31,178 bases of DNA from an uncultured Akkermansia sp. (GCA_904502165.1 CAJGDB010000013.1:1-31178); one strand, 5' to 3'; shown: positions 1 to 7,948, counted from the stretch's first letter. Notes: generated from the letters alone by a model not told the origin. Program-made: numbers and translations.

Positions 1-1
1 A

Positions 2-550
2 GGTACGCTCGTTATCACCAATGCCGAAAATACCTGGAATAAGAAGCTGCATGTCACCGGCGGTACGCTGAGCCTTCAGGGTGCAGCCAGTATGCCGGGC
101 AGCGTGACCATGGCAAGTGGCACGCGCCTGGAGACCGGCACTGGCACGATCGGCAGCCTGGATATGGCTGGTGGCACCACCCTGGATGCAGATACGACAG
201 TGAGCGTCAGCGGTGCGCTGACCCTGGGCACTGGAATCAAGATCAAGCTGGAGGGTGACATTGTCAATGCCTTGTACTCCGGTACAGAGAAAGTAACCCT
301 CTTCAGCGGTATAGATTCTCTTTCCATGGGAGGCACCACCTATGATCCCTCTGCCAGCGTGGCCTACACCCCGGTGGATATTACCAGCATCTTCGATATT
401 GAGAATATGGAAGAGGGTCGGTACAACCTCTACTATGAAGGAGGTGAGCTGTTTGCCGAGCTTACAGCCGCTGTGCCCGAGCCGGCCACGGCTACACTGA
501 GCCTGCTGGCCCTGGCAGGGCTCTGCGCCCGCCGCCGCAGGAAGGCCTGA
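2..550 (+). CDS. C-terminal part of a repetitive PEP-CTERM surface/autotransporter-like protein (5' end outside window)
   Basis: The reading frame is open from the first bases of the window, so the start lies upstream and only about 182 residues are visible. The first 80 visible residues are Gly/Thr/Ser-rich short beta-strand repeats (for example GTLSLQGAASMPGSV and DMAGGTTLDADTTVSVSG), the pattern of autotransporter-associated beta-helix proteins. The protein ends with VPEPA, a Leu/Ala helix and an Arg cluster, the short PEP-CTERM sorting tail common in Akkermansia-type bacteria. It is inferred to be exported and processed or anchored at the outer surface. An internal ATG at 92 is in frame but is not the start, because the repeat pattern continues upstream of it. 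A strong terminator follows 31 bases after the stop. The target of the passenger domain cannot be inferred from this fragment. Confidence 0.85.
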   Translation, partial: GTLVITNAENTWNKKLHVTGGTLSLQGAASMPGSVTMASGTRLETGTGTIGSLDMAGGTTLDADTTVSVSGALTLGTGIKIKLEGDIVNALYSGTEKVTLFSGIDSLSMGGTTYDPSASVAYTPVDITSIFDIENMEEGRYNLYYEGGELFAELTAAVPEPATATLSLLALAGLCARRRRKA

Positions 551-581
551 TTCAAGGATATGGAATAAAGTGATATATACC

Positions 582-615
582 CCGGCTCTGAACGAAGGTT
601 CAGAGCCGGTTTTTT
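582..615 (+). terminator. Rho-independent terminator of the PEP-CTERM surface protein
   Basis: A perfect 12-bp stem (CCGGCTCTGAAC at 582-593 with its complement at 598-609), a GAAG tetraloop and six T residues at 610-615. It lies directly after the stop at 550. Confidence 0.93.
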
Positions 616-698
616 ATTGCTGGATACCGCAGGAATGAGACAGCGCGGTTCCTGCAGGTAAACCATGCGGGTATCCACCAGCTGACGCAGACAGGAAG

Positions 699-733
699 AA
701 CCCCGGCGCAGCCTTGCGAACTGCGCCGGGGTT
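699..733 (-). terminator. Probable terminator of the coiled-coil gene pair
   Basis: A 13-bp perfect inverted repeat (699-711 with 721-733) with a 9-nt loop sits 26 bases beyond the stop of the minus-strand gene at 759. The T tract on the minus strand is weak (TTCTT), so termination may be inefficient or need other factors. Confidence 0.6.
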
Positions 734-758
734 CGTATGAAAGGGGCGGCGGGGGGCG

Positions 759-1697
759 TTATGGCTCGATGGGGAGGGGGGCCTCAGGTGCCTCCCAGTC
801 GGCTTCCTCCTGCTGCTCCGGGCCGGGGGAGACGGTAATGGTAGCCGGGGCCTGGGTGTTGACCACAGGGCTGCCGGCAGCCGGTTCGTAGCTGACGGGT
901 TCTGTGCTGATGTTCACCGGGGCTTTGCGTGGGAGGATGAGCTTGCCCTTGCGGCGTCTGGGAGCTTTGTCGAAATCGCTCATATCCACCATGTCATCCA
1001 CACCCAGGGCATAGCGCACTATATCGGGCAGGGTATCCTTCACCAGCTGGGAAATCGGGAACGTGGTCTGGCCGGAAGGGAAGCGCAGGGTGATGCGCCC
1101 TGCCTGGAGGCGGTGAATGACAGCGTTCGGGTATGTGCGCCCGGTGGTGGTGGCGGCATTGCCGATGGGCAGGCCAATCATCAGGCTGCGGGCCACGGCG
1201 CGGGAAGTCCTGTCCTCCTGGCGGATTTCCTTCTGCAGGGAAAGGATGCGGGCTTCCTCCTCGCGGATGCTCTGCCTGCGCTCCGCAATCTGGCGTCTGA
1301 TGCCGGCTACCTGGGAGTCGAGGGCCGCAATGCGAGCCTGCATGCGGAGCTGCTCATCTGCCTGGTAGGCAGCATTCTGCAGCTTCTCGTGCTTCTTGCA
1401 GAGCTCGAGATGCTCGTTCTGGGCAAGCTCCATGGGGGAAGGGATGTGGTAGCGGTCGAGCTCCTGCATGATGTACCAGGCCCCGGCACCAATACCGCCC
1501 AGCAGCCCCATGACCAGCATGGAATCAAACATGACACCCCATGCGCTGGTACGCTTGCGGGGCTTATCTGCCTGGGGAGCAGCGGGGGCTTCGAGTGTTT
1601 CCCGCTGGGAAGAGGAATCATCTTTGGCAACAACCTGGTCATTCCAGGTCAGCGAAACATCCTGCGTCCGCTTGGAATTCGCGCTTTCAGAGTTCAT
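759..1697 (-). CDS. Single-pass membrane protein with coiled coil, unknown function
   Basis: 312 residues, not recognised as a named family. A basic, hydrophilic N-terminus (1-50, ending in KPRKRT) is followed by one transmembrane helix at about 54-77, so the N-terminus is probably cytoplasmic. Residues about 88-170 are a charged coiled coil rich in Glu, Gln and Arg. A small globular part (about 175-240) follows, with a segment VIHRLQAGRITLRFPSGQT that looks beta-rich, then a Lys/Arg-rich patch (RRRKGK) and a Pro/Glu-rich low-complexity tail to the end. The start overlaps the stop of the upstream lipoprotein gene by ATGA, so the two are probably translationally coupled. The pairing with a coiled-coil lipoprotein suggests an envelope-spanning or scaffold role, which is inference only. 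Confidence 0.85.
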   Translation of the reverse strand: MNSESANSKRTQDVSLTWNDQVVAKDDSSSQRETLEAPAAPQADKPRKRTSAWGVMFDSMLVMGLLGGIGAGAWYIMQELDRYHIPSPMELAQNEHLELCKKHEKLQNAAYQADEQLRMQARIAALDSQVAGIRRQIAERRQSIREEEARILSLQKEIRQEDRTSRAVARSLMIGLPIGNAATTTGRTYPNAVIHRLQAGRITLRFPSGQTTFPISQLVKDTLPDIVRYALGVDDMVDMSDFDKAPRRRKGKLILPRKAPVNISTEPVSYEPAAGSPVVNTQAPATITVSPGPEQQEEADWEAPEAPLPIEP

Positions 1698-2065
1698 GAG
1701 CGTTTGTGGAGGTTGGAGGTTTCATTCTGCAGCATGCGGAAATGAGCGCGGAAGGCATCGAGGCGGTCCTGAAGTTCAATGATGCGGAGCTTGGCTTCCG
1801 TTTCCTGGCGTTTGACCACCTTGAGCTCGTTGAGGGCATCGGTAAGCTCCTGCTCACGGGTTTCCACCTGGGCAGCAAGATCAGGCGAGGGGGTTCCGGC
1901 CTGCTTGATGAGCTGCTGCATGCGTACAATCTCCTGGCGCAGAGCAGCATTCTTCTCATGGGCCTGGCGCAGTTGCTCCGGGGCAGACGCCTGCGGGTAA
2001 CAGCTGCCCAGCGAAAAGAGCAGCGCGCAGGCACTCAGGCGGGAAAAGGTAGAAAGAACATTCAC
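1694..2065 (-). CDS. Small coiled-coil lipoprotein
   Basis: 123 residues. The N-terminus has the form of a lipoprotein signal peptide, with a hydrophobic stretch and a lipobox ending LGSC at Cys22. After a short Pro/Ala/Ser linker the rest (about 30-120) is a continuous heptad-like helix (RQAHEKNAALRQEI, VETREQELTDALNEL). Function is unknown. The start is taken as GTG at 2065: the nearby ATG at 2061 is in another frame, and a promoter with TTGACG, 16 bp, TATGAT ends six bases before the GTG, predicting a leaderless mRNA. It overlaps the following membrane-protein gene by 4 bases. A murein-lipoprotein-like spacer or a partner for the neighbouring coiled-coil protein are both possible. Confidence 0.85.
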   Translation of the reverse strand: MNVLSTFSRLSACALLFSLGSCYPQASAPEQLRQAHEKNAALRQEIVRMQQLIKQAGTPSPDLAAQVETREQELTDALNELKVVKRQETEAKLRIIELQDRLDAFRAHFRMLQNETSNLHKRS

Positions 2066-2071
2066 AGTCCA

Positions 2072-2099
2072 ATCATACCCGCTGGGCGGGTTTCGTCAA
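2072..2099 (-). promoter_or_regulatory. Sigma70-like promoter of the lipoprotein gene (leaderless)
   Basis: On the minus strand TTGACG (2094-2099), 16-bp spacer, TATGAT (2072-2077). Only 6 nt separate the -10 box from the GTG at 2065, so transcription should begin at or next to the start codon. Confidence 0.75.
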
Positions 2100-2111
2100 G
2101 CTTGTTCTGCG

Positions 2112-3221
2112 TCACTTTTCCAGCAGGAAGAGATATTCCCTGACCGAAAGCGCCCGGGAGCGCAGATTGCGGCAGCCGCGGAAGGTGGCGTATTCCGTTT
2201 CCATGAGCTGCACCTTGCCATGCTGCGCCAGCAGGTGCTGCATGGCGGCGGGGGGGATGAAGCCTTCTGAGTTATAGGAAATGAGGATGAAGCGCGCGGG
2301 TAGCGTGCGGAGCAGGGCATCCAGCGTGTTCTGCGCCAGAGCCCGCTTGTTGTAGGGTGAGCGGTTCCAATCTGCCGGGATGCCCGCAACCCGCGAGACG
2401 GCACCGGGAAGCTTATTGTGCAGAAGCAGGTTCAGCATGAAGTAGTTGGAGCCATAGGGGTGCTGGTTGTAGGGCGGGTCCAGGTAGGCGAGATCGAGCT
2501 CCGGCAGGGAGGCTGCAGCGGCTGTGGCATCACTTTGCAGTACATGGTATTCGCAGTCGAAGCGCGAAAAGACAGGCAGGGGAAGGCTGATGGGTGCCAG
2601 GATGCGCTGCAGGGCATTTGCCCCGCTGCCGCCGAATTTGCCGATACCATGGCGGTCTTTGTAGAATCCCTTGAACACGCCGGCTGTGTTGGTGTGGATG
2701 GACGCCTCGCTGAGCAGGGGGGCAAGGAAGAACGGCTGCACCTGGGGTGGCAGTTCGTTGATGCAGCGGCGGGCTGTATCCAGATAGACCGCATTGGCCC
2801 GGGTGTAGAACACACGCTCACCGGGCCGGATGCGGGCATCATCCTGCGGGGCGTAGTGGGTTGCCAGCAGGCCGGGCGCCGCTGTGTTGCTGATGTTTTG
2901 CAGCAGCTGGGCATGCAGTGCCGGCAGGTTGGCGGCCAGCACTTCATCACTATTGGCCAGGTAGCAGGAATTGAGTACGCAGGCGTAGTCCTCCAGGTCA
3001 TTGGTGTAGAGCAGGCTGGAGTGTTGTTTCAGGTAACGGCTGACGATGCCGGAGCCGGAGAAGGCATCGAAGCAGCGCAGCTTGCGGCCGCCCAGGCGCT
3101 CGCGTACCTGTGTCACCGCATTGCCGATGAAGCCGAGCAGCCGCCGCTTGTTGCCCAGATAGGTGATAATCTGCTCCTGCAGATAGCGTGGGTCTTCCCC
3201 GGCTGGCGGCGTGTCATTCAT
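2112..3221 (-). CDS. N6-adenine DNA methyltransferase, D12 class
   Basis: 369 residues, full length. It should transfer a methyl group from S-adenosylmethionine to adenine N6 in a specific DNA sequence. Visible motifs are YLGNKRRLL at 21-29, the SAM-binding motif I DAFSGSG at 52-58, and the catalytic motif DPPYNQHPYGSNY at 248-260, in the order expected for the alpha/D12 group. Start ATG 3221 fits a promoter whose -10 box ends nine bases upstream. No restriction nuclease or specificity gene is seen on either side (a lipoprotein pair downstream, tyrS upstream on the other strand), so it appears to be an orphan methylase or a remnant of a restriction system. The recognition site cannot be read from sequence. 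Confidence 0.9.
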   Translation of the reverse strand: MNDTPPAGEDPRYLQEQIITYLGNKRRLLGFIGNAVTQVRERLGGRKLRCFDAFSGSGIVSRYLKQHSSLLYTNDLEDYACVLNSCYLANSDEVLAANLPALHAQLLQNISNTAAPGLLATHYAPQDDARIRPGERVFYTRANAVYLDTARRCINELPPQVQPFFLAPLLSEASIHTNTAGVFKGFYKDRHGIGKFGGSGANALQRILAPISLPLPVFSRFDCEYHVLQSDATAAAASLPELDLAYLDPPYNQHPYGSNYFMLNLLLHNKLPGAVSRVAGIPADWNRSPYNKRALAQNTLDALLRTLPARFILISYNSEGFIPPAAMQHLLAQHGKVQLMETEYATFRGCRNLRSRALSVREYLFLLEK

Positions 3222-3230
3222 CCGGAACTG

Positions 3231-3259
3231 ACTCTACCAGAACCCGCATGAAGCGTCAA
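3231..3259 (-). promoter_or_regulatory. Sigma70-like promoter of the DNA methyltransferase
   Basis: On the minus strand TTGACG (3254-3259), 17-bp spacer, TAGAGT (3231-3236). Nine nt lie between the -10 box and ATG 3221, giving an expected leader of only a few bases. Confidence 0.75.
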
Positions 3260-3272
3260 GTGGACAATGTGC

Positions 3273-3335
3273 GAATTACGAATTACGAATTACGAATTAC
3301 GAATTACGAATTGCGAATTGCGAATTATGAATTAG
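3273..3335. repeat. Heptamer tandem repeat, nine copies of GAATTAC-type unit
   Basis: Nine consecutive 7-bp units fill 3273-3335: five GAATTAC, two GAATTGC, one GAATTAT and one GAATTAG, followed by a run of six G. The array lies between the divergent promoters of the methyltransferase and tyrS, just outside both. Heptameric arrays of this sequence type occur in intergenic regions of several bacterial groups. Length variation by slippage is expected. Conceptual translation gives a repeating NYELRIT peptide that is not a real protein. Confidence 0.95.
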
Positions 3336-3366
3336 GGGGGGATTTGATTGCTGACTTTTCCGTGCA

Positions 3367-3395
3367 TTGACATGGAGTGCGGAGCGTGGTATGAT
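3367..3395 (+). promoter_or_regulatory. Strong sigma70-like promoter of tyrS
   Basis: TTGACA (3367-3372), exactly 17 bp, TATGAT (3390-3395). This is the best consensus match in the window. The -10 box ends 29 bases before ATG 3425. No T-box or other leader structure fits in so short a leader. Confidence 0.85.
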
Positions 3396-3424
3396 GCGGG
3401 CTCAACGCACAAAAACCTTTGTTT

Positions 3425-4648
3425 ATGACCTTTTACGAAGAACTGGAATGGCGCGGGTTGGTGAATCAGATATCCAGCCCTGATCTCATTGAGAAGCTCA
3501 ACAAGGGCGGCCTTACCTTCTATATCGGCACAGACCCCACCGCCGACAGCCTGCACCTGGGGCACTATTCCAGCTTCCTGATTACCCGCCGCATGAAGCA
3601 GCATGGCCACCACCCGATTCTGCTGGTGGGGCTTGCCACAGGTCTTATCGGAGATCCCCGCGGCACGGTGGAGCGCGAGCTGCAGCAGAAGGAAGAGGTG
3701 TTCCGCAACTATGATGCGCTGCGCGCCCAGGTAGAGAAGGTGTTTGGTTTTGAAGTGGTGAACAACTACGACTGGATTAACGGAATGAATGTCATTGACT
3801 TCTTCCGCGATTACGGCAAGTACATCAACGTGGGCTATATGCTCACCAAAGACCATGTGCGCCGCCAGATGGAGAGCGGTATTTCCTATGCCGAGTTCTC
3901 CTACATGCTGATTCAGGCTATTGATTTCAAGCACCTGCACGAGACCCGCGGGGTGGATCTGCAGGTGGCCGGCAGCGACCAGTGGGGCAATATTACCACC
4001 GGTATTGAGCTTATCCGCAAGACTACGGGGGATGAGGTGTATGCCCTTACCATGCCGCTGGTGACGGATGCCCAGGGTAACAAGTTCGGCAAGAGCGAGG
4101 GTAATGCGCTGTGGCTGGACAAGGAAAAGACTTCCTCATACGAGCTGTACCAGTTCCTGCTCAACAGCGATGATGCCTGCGTGATTACCTATCTGAAGCG
4201 CCTCACCTTCCTCTCCCCGGAGGAAATCATGGAAATTGAGGCCCGGCACAACGAGCATCCGGAGCAGCGTATAGCCCAGAAGGCCCTGGCCCGCGAAATT
4301 ATTACTGACCTTCATGGCGCAGCCGAATTCGAGCATGCGGTGGAGGTGAGCGAGAAGCTCTTTGCCGGTGACTTCAAGAGCCTTTCTGCACGCGATATCA
4401 AGAGCGGAATGAAGAATGTGCCCCAGGTGAGCCTGACTCCTGGTCCGCTGGCAGATGCTCTGGTGGCAGCCAGGGTGTGCAGCTCCAAGCGCGAGGCCCG
4501 CGAATTCATTGGCAATGGTGCTATCTCCATCAATGGTGAAGTTGTGAAGGATGCCACCTGGGAACTGACCCCCGCAGCCACGCTGGAAGGCGGTATCGTC
4601 ATCATTCGCCGCGGTAAGAAGAAGTTCTACATGGGCGAATTTGCCTGA
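3425..4648 (+). CDS. tyrS: Tyrosyl-tRNA synthetase
   Basis: 407 residues. Class I aminoacyl-tRNA synthetase that charges tRNA-Tyr with tyrosine using ATP in the cytoplasm. The HIGH-type motif is HLGH at 44-47, within GTDPTADSLHLGHYSS. The KMSKS-type loop is KFGKS at 220-224. A C-terminal S4 RNA-binding domain (about 340-405) is visible in SSKREAREFIGNGAISINGE. Length is normal for the family. ATG 3425 is preferred to TTG 3419, because the family begins near this point and a promoter TSS near 3402 fits. There is no Shine-Dalgarno sequence. The stop shares one base with the start of the next gene (TGATG), so the two are probably coupled. Confidence 0.97.
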   Translation: MTFYEELEWRGLVNQISSPDLIEKLNKGGLTFYIGTDPTADSLHLGHYSSFLITRRMKQHGHHPILLVGLATGLIGDPRGTVERELQQKEEVFRNYDALRAQVEKVFGFEVVNNYDWINGMNVIDFFRDYGKYINVGYMLTKDHVRRQMESGISYAEFSYMLIQAIDFKHLHETRGVDLQVAGSDQWGNITTGIELIRKTTGDEVYALTMPLVTDAQGNKFGKSEGNALWLDKEKTSSYELYQFLLNSDDACVITYLKRLTFLSPEEIMEIEARHNEHPEQRIAQKALAREIITDLHGAAEFEHAVEVSEKLFAGDFKSLSARDIKSGMKNVPQVSLTPGPLADALVAARVCSSKREAREFIGNGAISINGEVVKDATWELTPAATLEGGIVIIRRGKKKFYMGEFA

Positions 4649-5511
4649 TGACCATGAGGTTGGCCCTGGCATGTGCGGCGAGTCTGGCCCTGTTGCCCCT
4701 GGCGGCCTGGGAGCTGCCCCGGCAGCATGAACTGGCCGCCGTGTACGGGCAGCAGCCCATGCTTTCCATAGCCTCGGCCGGTATACCCCTGCCGCCCGCG
4801 CGGCAGGAACTGCCGGGCGGAGCCGCACAGGGACGGCAGCGGCAGGCGCTCAAGCTGGCTTTGATATACCAGGCCGCCCGCGCCAAAGCAGAGCACTACC
4901 GCGTCACGCGCGCGAATTACCAGACAACGGCAGTCCTTGCCCGGCAGCACGGAGCGCCGGAGTTGTTTGTGCGCTACCAGGAAATGCTGGCATCCGATAC
5001 GCTGAGCCGCCGGGAGGAGTATCTGGTATCGCAGGCGCAGACCCTGCTGGTGCAGGGGGCATACGGCATTGATACCCTGCAGATTCGCCTGTTGTCGGAA
5101 GCCATGCAGCTGCCGGCCCCGGCGCATGGCGCGTACCTGCAGAAACTGCCCCAGGGCGGCTTGTGTGAGGAAATTCCGCAGCAGCCCCTTTCAGAAGAGC
5201 AGATAGTGGCAGACCTGCAGACCATGACCCTGGTGCTGCGCGGGCTGGAGAAAGAACTGCAGGGGGTAAGCAGCCGCAGCACTGCCGATGCCGCTGCTGA
5301 GCGTCTGCTGGAGCTGCTGCCCCTCTGGAATACCTGCAGGCAGACTCGCGAGCAGCTGGCCGGCCAGAGTGGCAACCCGCTTGCCGGGCGCCTGAGCCGC
5401 CAGATGTTTGAAACGGCGCATGCCTCCGTTGGTCGCCTGCGTAAGCAGCTTGACGAGCAGGACTGGCACCATTCCCCCAGCCTGCGCTTTGTGGATGAAC
5501 TCTTCCATTGA
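4648..5511 (+). CDS. Secreted protein of unknown function, coupled to tyrS
   Basis: 287 residues, no recognised domain. A signal peptide of about 20 residues is visible (RLALACAASLALLPLAAW). The start is ATG 4648, overlapping the tyrS stop; ATG 4654 is an equally good signal-peptide start. The mature part is mostly alpha-helical and rich in Leu, Gln, Ala and Arg, with helices such as ALKLALIYQAARAKAEHYRV and a Cys pair (about residues 170 and 230), suggesting a periplasmic helical-bundle protein. Overlap with tyrS suggests cotranscription, but no functional link to tRNA charging is evident. No terminator is seen before the trigger-factor promoter. Confidence 0.8.
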   Translation: MTMRLALACAASLALLPLAAWELPRQHELAAVYGQQPMLSIASAGIPLPPARQELPGGAAQGRQRQALKLALIYQAARAKAEHYRVTRANYQTTAVLARQHGAPELFVRYQEMLASDTLSRREEYLVSQAQTLLVQGAYGIDTLQIRLLSEAMQLPAPAHGAYLQKLPQGGLCEEIPQQPLSEEQIVADLQTMTLVLRGLEKELQGVSSRSTADAAAERLLELLPLWNTCRQTREQLAGQSGNPLAGRLSRQMFETAHASVGRLRKQLDEQDWHHSPSLRFVDELFH

Positions 5512-5564
5512 GGCGCGGCAGCTCCTGTATTTTGTCATTCATGCCATAATGCCTTTTTCTGTGC

Positions 5565-5593
5565 TTGCCTTTTGCGCCATGTTGGTGTAGAAT
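5565..5593 (+). promoter_or_regulatory. Sigma70-like promoter of trigger factor
   Basis: TTGCCT (5565-5570), 17 bp, TAGAAT (5588-5593). The -10 box ends 41 bases before ATG 5635. Confidence 0.75.
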
Positions 5594-5634
5594 GCGCGCG
5601 CCTTTTCTATCAAGTTTTCTAACAACGCAATAAT

Positions 5635-6939
5635 ATGGACATTACCATCGATAAGACAAGTGATTGCCAGGCAACACTTACCGCTATTGCCACCCCCGCC
5701 GAGGTGACCGCTATCAAGGATTCCGCCATCAGCGCTTATGCCCGCAACGCCCGTATCCCCGGTTTCCGCCCCGGCAAGGCTCCCAAGAGCGTGATTGCCA
5801 AGCGTTTTGCCGAGGGTATCGCCGATGAACTCGACGCCCGTATCAAGGCTGATGTGCAGGAGCAGGCCCTGGAGCAGAACCCCGAGCTCAAGGTGCTTGA
5901 TTTCGGTGAACCCACCACCACGGCTGAGGCTGATGGTTCCTACAAGCTCGTGACCACTCTTACCATTGTTCCTGAGTTCGAACTGCCTGAATATATGGGC
6001 ATTGAGGTAACGATTCCCTCTGATGAAGTGAGCGATGACGAAGTGCAGGACACCCTGCAGAAGTATGCTGAGTCCTCTGCCGAGCATGTGGTAGTGGAGC
6101 GCGCTTCCGCCAAGGGCGACATTGTGGTGATTGACTTCAAGACCAGCGTGGAAGGTAAGCCCACTGCTGAATACTGCGGCAAGCCCGTTGGTTTCATGGA
6201 AGGCCGCGAGGGCCACTGGGTAGCCATCGAGGAGGATTCTTTCATGCCTGGTCTGCCCCAGGGTCTGGAGGGAGTATCCGCCGGCGATGTGAAGGAACTT
6301 ACCCTTACTATGAAGGAAGACTTCCCCATCTCTGACCTTGCCGGTAAGGATGTGGTGTTTGCCTGCACTGTGAAGGAAGTGCGTGAGAAGCGCGTGCCCG
6401 AGATTACCCCTGAGCTGTTCGCCGGCGCTCTGCCCGAGAAGAGCATGGACGAAATCAAGGAGATTGTGCGTGGCAACCTGAAGGCTTCCAAGACCCGCGC
6501 CAACGATGAGGCTAAGGCTGACCAGATTTCCGAGAAACTGGCTGACCAGCTTTCCTTTGCCCTGCCGCAGAGCCTGGTGGAGCGTGAGAACGAGAACACC
6601 GTGCAGCGCAAGATGTATGCCGCCATTCAGGCCGGTAACTACGATGTAGCCAAGGATATGGACGCTTTCCGCGCCGAGGCCATGAAGGAGACCGAGCGTA
6701 ACCTGCGTGTGTACTTCGCTCTGCAGGAGATTGCCCACAAGGAGCACATTGTTGCCACCGAGCAGGAAATGCTTGAGGCTATGGCCAGCATGGCCCAGCA
6801 GGCCAAGGAGAAAAACCTCAAGAATTTTGTGCGTAAGATGTACCGCGAGAACCGCGTGCAGGGTATCCGCCTGAGTGTGATTACCTCCAAGGTAATCGAC
6901 CTGCTGGCCCGCAACGCCAAGGTGACCATCGCCGAGTAA
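5635..6939 (+). CDS. tig: Trigger factor (ribosome-associated chaperone, peptidyl-prolyl isomerase)
   Basis: 434 residues, normal family length. It binds the ribosome near the exit tunnel and holds nascent chains; the middle domain is an FKBP-type prolyl isomerase. The N-terminal ribosome-docking loop is visible as GFRPGKAP at 43-50. The FKBP-like domain spans about 155-250 (KGDIVVIDFKTSVEG, then SFMPGLPQGLEG). The C-terminal helical chaperone arms span about 260-430. It stands alone between its own promoter and a strong terminator; the clpP/clpX neighbours found in many bacteria are absent here. There is no Shine-Dalgarno sequence before ATG 5635. Confidence 0.96.
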   Translation: MDITIDKTSDCQATLTAIATPAEVTAIKDSAISAYARNARIPGFRPGKAPKSVIAKRFAEGIADELDARIKADVQEQALEQNPELKVLDFGEPTTTAEADGSYKLVTTLTIVPEFELPEYMGIEVTIPSDEVSDDEVQDTLQKYAESSAEHVVVERASAKGDIVVIDFKTSVEGKPTAEYCGKPVGFMEGREGHWVAIEEDSFMPGLPQGLEGVSAGDVKELTLTMKEDFPISDLAGKDVVFACTVKEVREKRVPEITPELFAGALPEKSMDEIKEIVRGNLKASKTRANDEAKADQISEKLADQLSFALPQSLVERENENTVQRKMYAAIQAGNYDVAKDMDAFRAEAMKETERNLRVYFALQEIAHKEHIVATEQEMLEAMASMAQQAKEKNLKNFVRKMYRENRVQGIRLSVITSKVIDLLARNAKVTIAE

Positions 6940-6966
6940 GGCGTGAGCGGTTGCAAGACCTTATCC

Positions 6967-7000
6967 GGGAGCCCGGTCCAGCAGACCGGGCTCCCTTTTT
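6967..7000 (+). terminator. Rho-independent terminator of tig
   Basis: A perfect 12-bp stem (GGGAGCCCGGTC at 6967-6978 with 6984-6995), 5-nt loop, then five T at 6996-7000. Confidence 0.93.
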
Positions 7001-7032
7001 GTTTCTGACGGGAAACAGGTTCAGTTTTCAAC

Positions 7033-7061
7033 TTTTCAGCCCCGGTGGAATATGCTACAAT
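7033..7061 (+). promoter_or_regulatory. Candidate promoter of the MscS gene (leaderless)
   Basis: TTTTCA (7033-7038), 17 bp, TACAAT (7056-7061). Seven nt separate the -10 box from ATG 7069, so the mRNA would start at the start codon. The -35 box is a weak match. Confidence 0.55.
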
Positions 7062-7068
7062 GCCTTTC

Positions 7069-7878
7069 ATGAAGAAATGGGCAGAAGTTGACTGGAAGAA
7101 TGGGGAAGCCGCCTGGGATTTTCTGATGACGCAGGGCTGGGTGGTTTTTGCGCTTACCTTGTTGGCGGGTGTGGTGCTGAGTTTTGTGGTGCAGCGGATT
7201 TTCAGGCCGCTGAACAGGAAACTGCCGCGCCAGGCCGGCATGCTGGTAGAGAAGACTCTGCTGACCCTGCTGTGGGTGTTTATCGTGGTGCATGCGCTGC
7301 GGGCTGTAGGGGTGGACCTCATCAGCGTGCTGGGGGCGGCCGGTGTAGCTGGTATTGCCATTGGCTTTGCGGCCCAGACCGTGCTGAGTAACCTCATCAG
7401 CGGCATCTTCATCATGAGTGAACGCAGTATCCGCCTGGGCGATTTTGTGAGTGCTGGCGGTATCTGCGGCACGGTGGAGAGCATCAACCTGCTTTCGGCC
7501 ACTCTGCGGCAGGTTGATAACTCCATGGTCCGCATTCCCTGCGAAACGCTGGTCAAGGAACCTGTGGTCAACATGACCGGGGATTCTCTGCGCCGCTGTG
7601 ATTTTGACCTTGGGGTGGACTATGGCAGTGATCTGGAACAGGTGCGGCAGGTGCTGCTCAAGGTGATAGAGGAACAGCCCCTGCTGGCTGCTACCCCTGC
7701 GCCGGTTGTGCAGTTTGTCGGGTTCGGTGACTTTTCGCTGAACCTCCATATCGGGGCCTGGTGTAAGACCGAGGATTACCACAGGGCCCGCTTTGTTTTC
7801 GGTAAGGCTATTCTGGATGCCTTTGCACGGGAGAATATCAATATTCCCTTCCCGGTACGCACCATTCTGCACCCCTGA
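7069..7878 (+). CDS. Small-conductance mechanosensitive channel, MscS family
   Basis: 269 residues from ATG 7069. It should open under membrane tension and release solutes during hypo-osmotic shock. Three hydrophobic segments are visible: about 22-42, 62-80, and the pore-lining TM3 at about 84-115 with the Gly/Ala-rich pattern AAGVAGIAIGFAAQTVLSN diagnostic for the family. A cytoplasmic beta domain follows (RLGDFVSAGGICGTVESI at about 122-139), then the alpha/beta vestibule. Length and three-helix layout match the small E. coli MscS type. GTG 7045 and ATG 7060 are in frame, but GTG lies upstream of the proposed -10 box and 7069 agrees best with promoter position. It converges on parC. Confidence 0.92.
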   Translation: MKKWAEVDWKNGEAAWDFLMTQGWVVFALTLLAGVVLSFVVQRIFRPLNRKLPRQAGMLVEKTLLTLLWVFIVVHALRAVGVDLISVLGAAGVAGIAIGFAAQTVLSNLISGIFIMSERSIRLGDFVSAGGICGTVESINLLSATLRQVDNSMVRIPCETLVKEPVVNMTGDSLRRCDFDLGVDYGSDLEQVRQVLLKVIEEQPLLAATPAPVVQFVGFGDFSLNLHIGAWCKTEDYHRARFVFGKAILDAFARENINIPFPVRTILHP

Positions 7879-7886
7879 GTACAGCA

Positions 7887-7907
7887 GGGGTACGCTCCCG
7901 TACGCCC
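7887..7907. terminator. Weak hairpin between convergent mscS and parC
   Basis: GTACG (7890-7894) pairs with CGTAC (7899-7903) around a 4-nt loop and can extend through GGG/CCC with a bulge. There is no T tract on either strand, so its role as a terminator is uncertain. Confidence 0.3.
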
Positions 7908-7948
7908 TCCCGCTGTGCGGCAGAAGCCCTCAGGACGGGGGAGGGGAA

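Noticed and set aside
3273..3335. Possible CRISPR array
   Set aside because: The units are 7 bp, directly abutting and without spacers, and no cas genes are present.
3188..3370. Sixty-codon plus-strand frame giving a repeating NYELRIT peptide
   Set aside because: It is produced by the heptamer tandem repeat and runs through the methyltransferase start region and the tyrS -35 region. It is not a gene.
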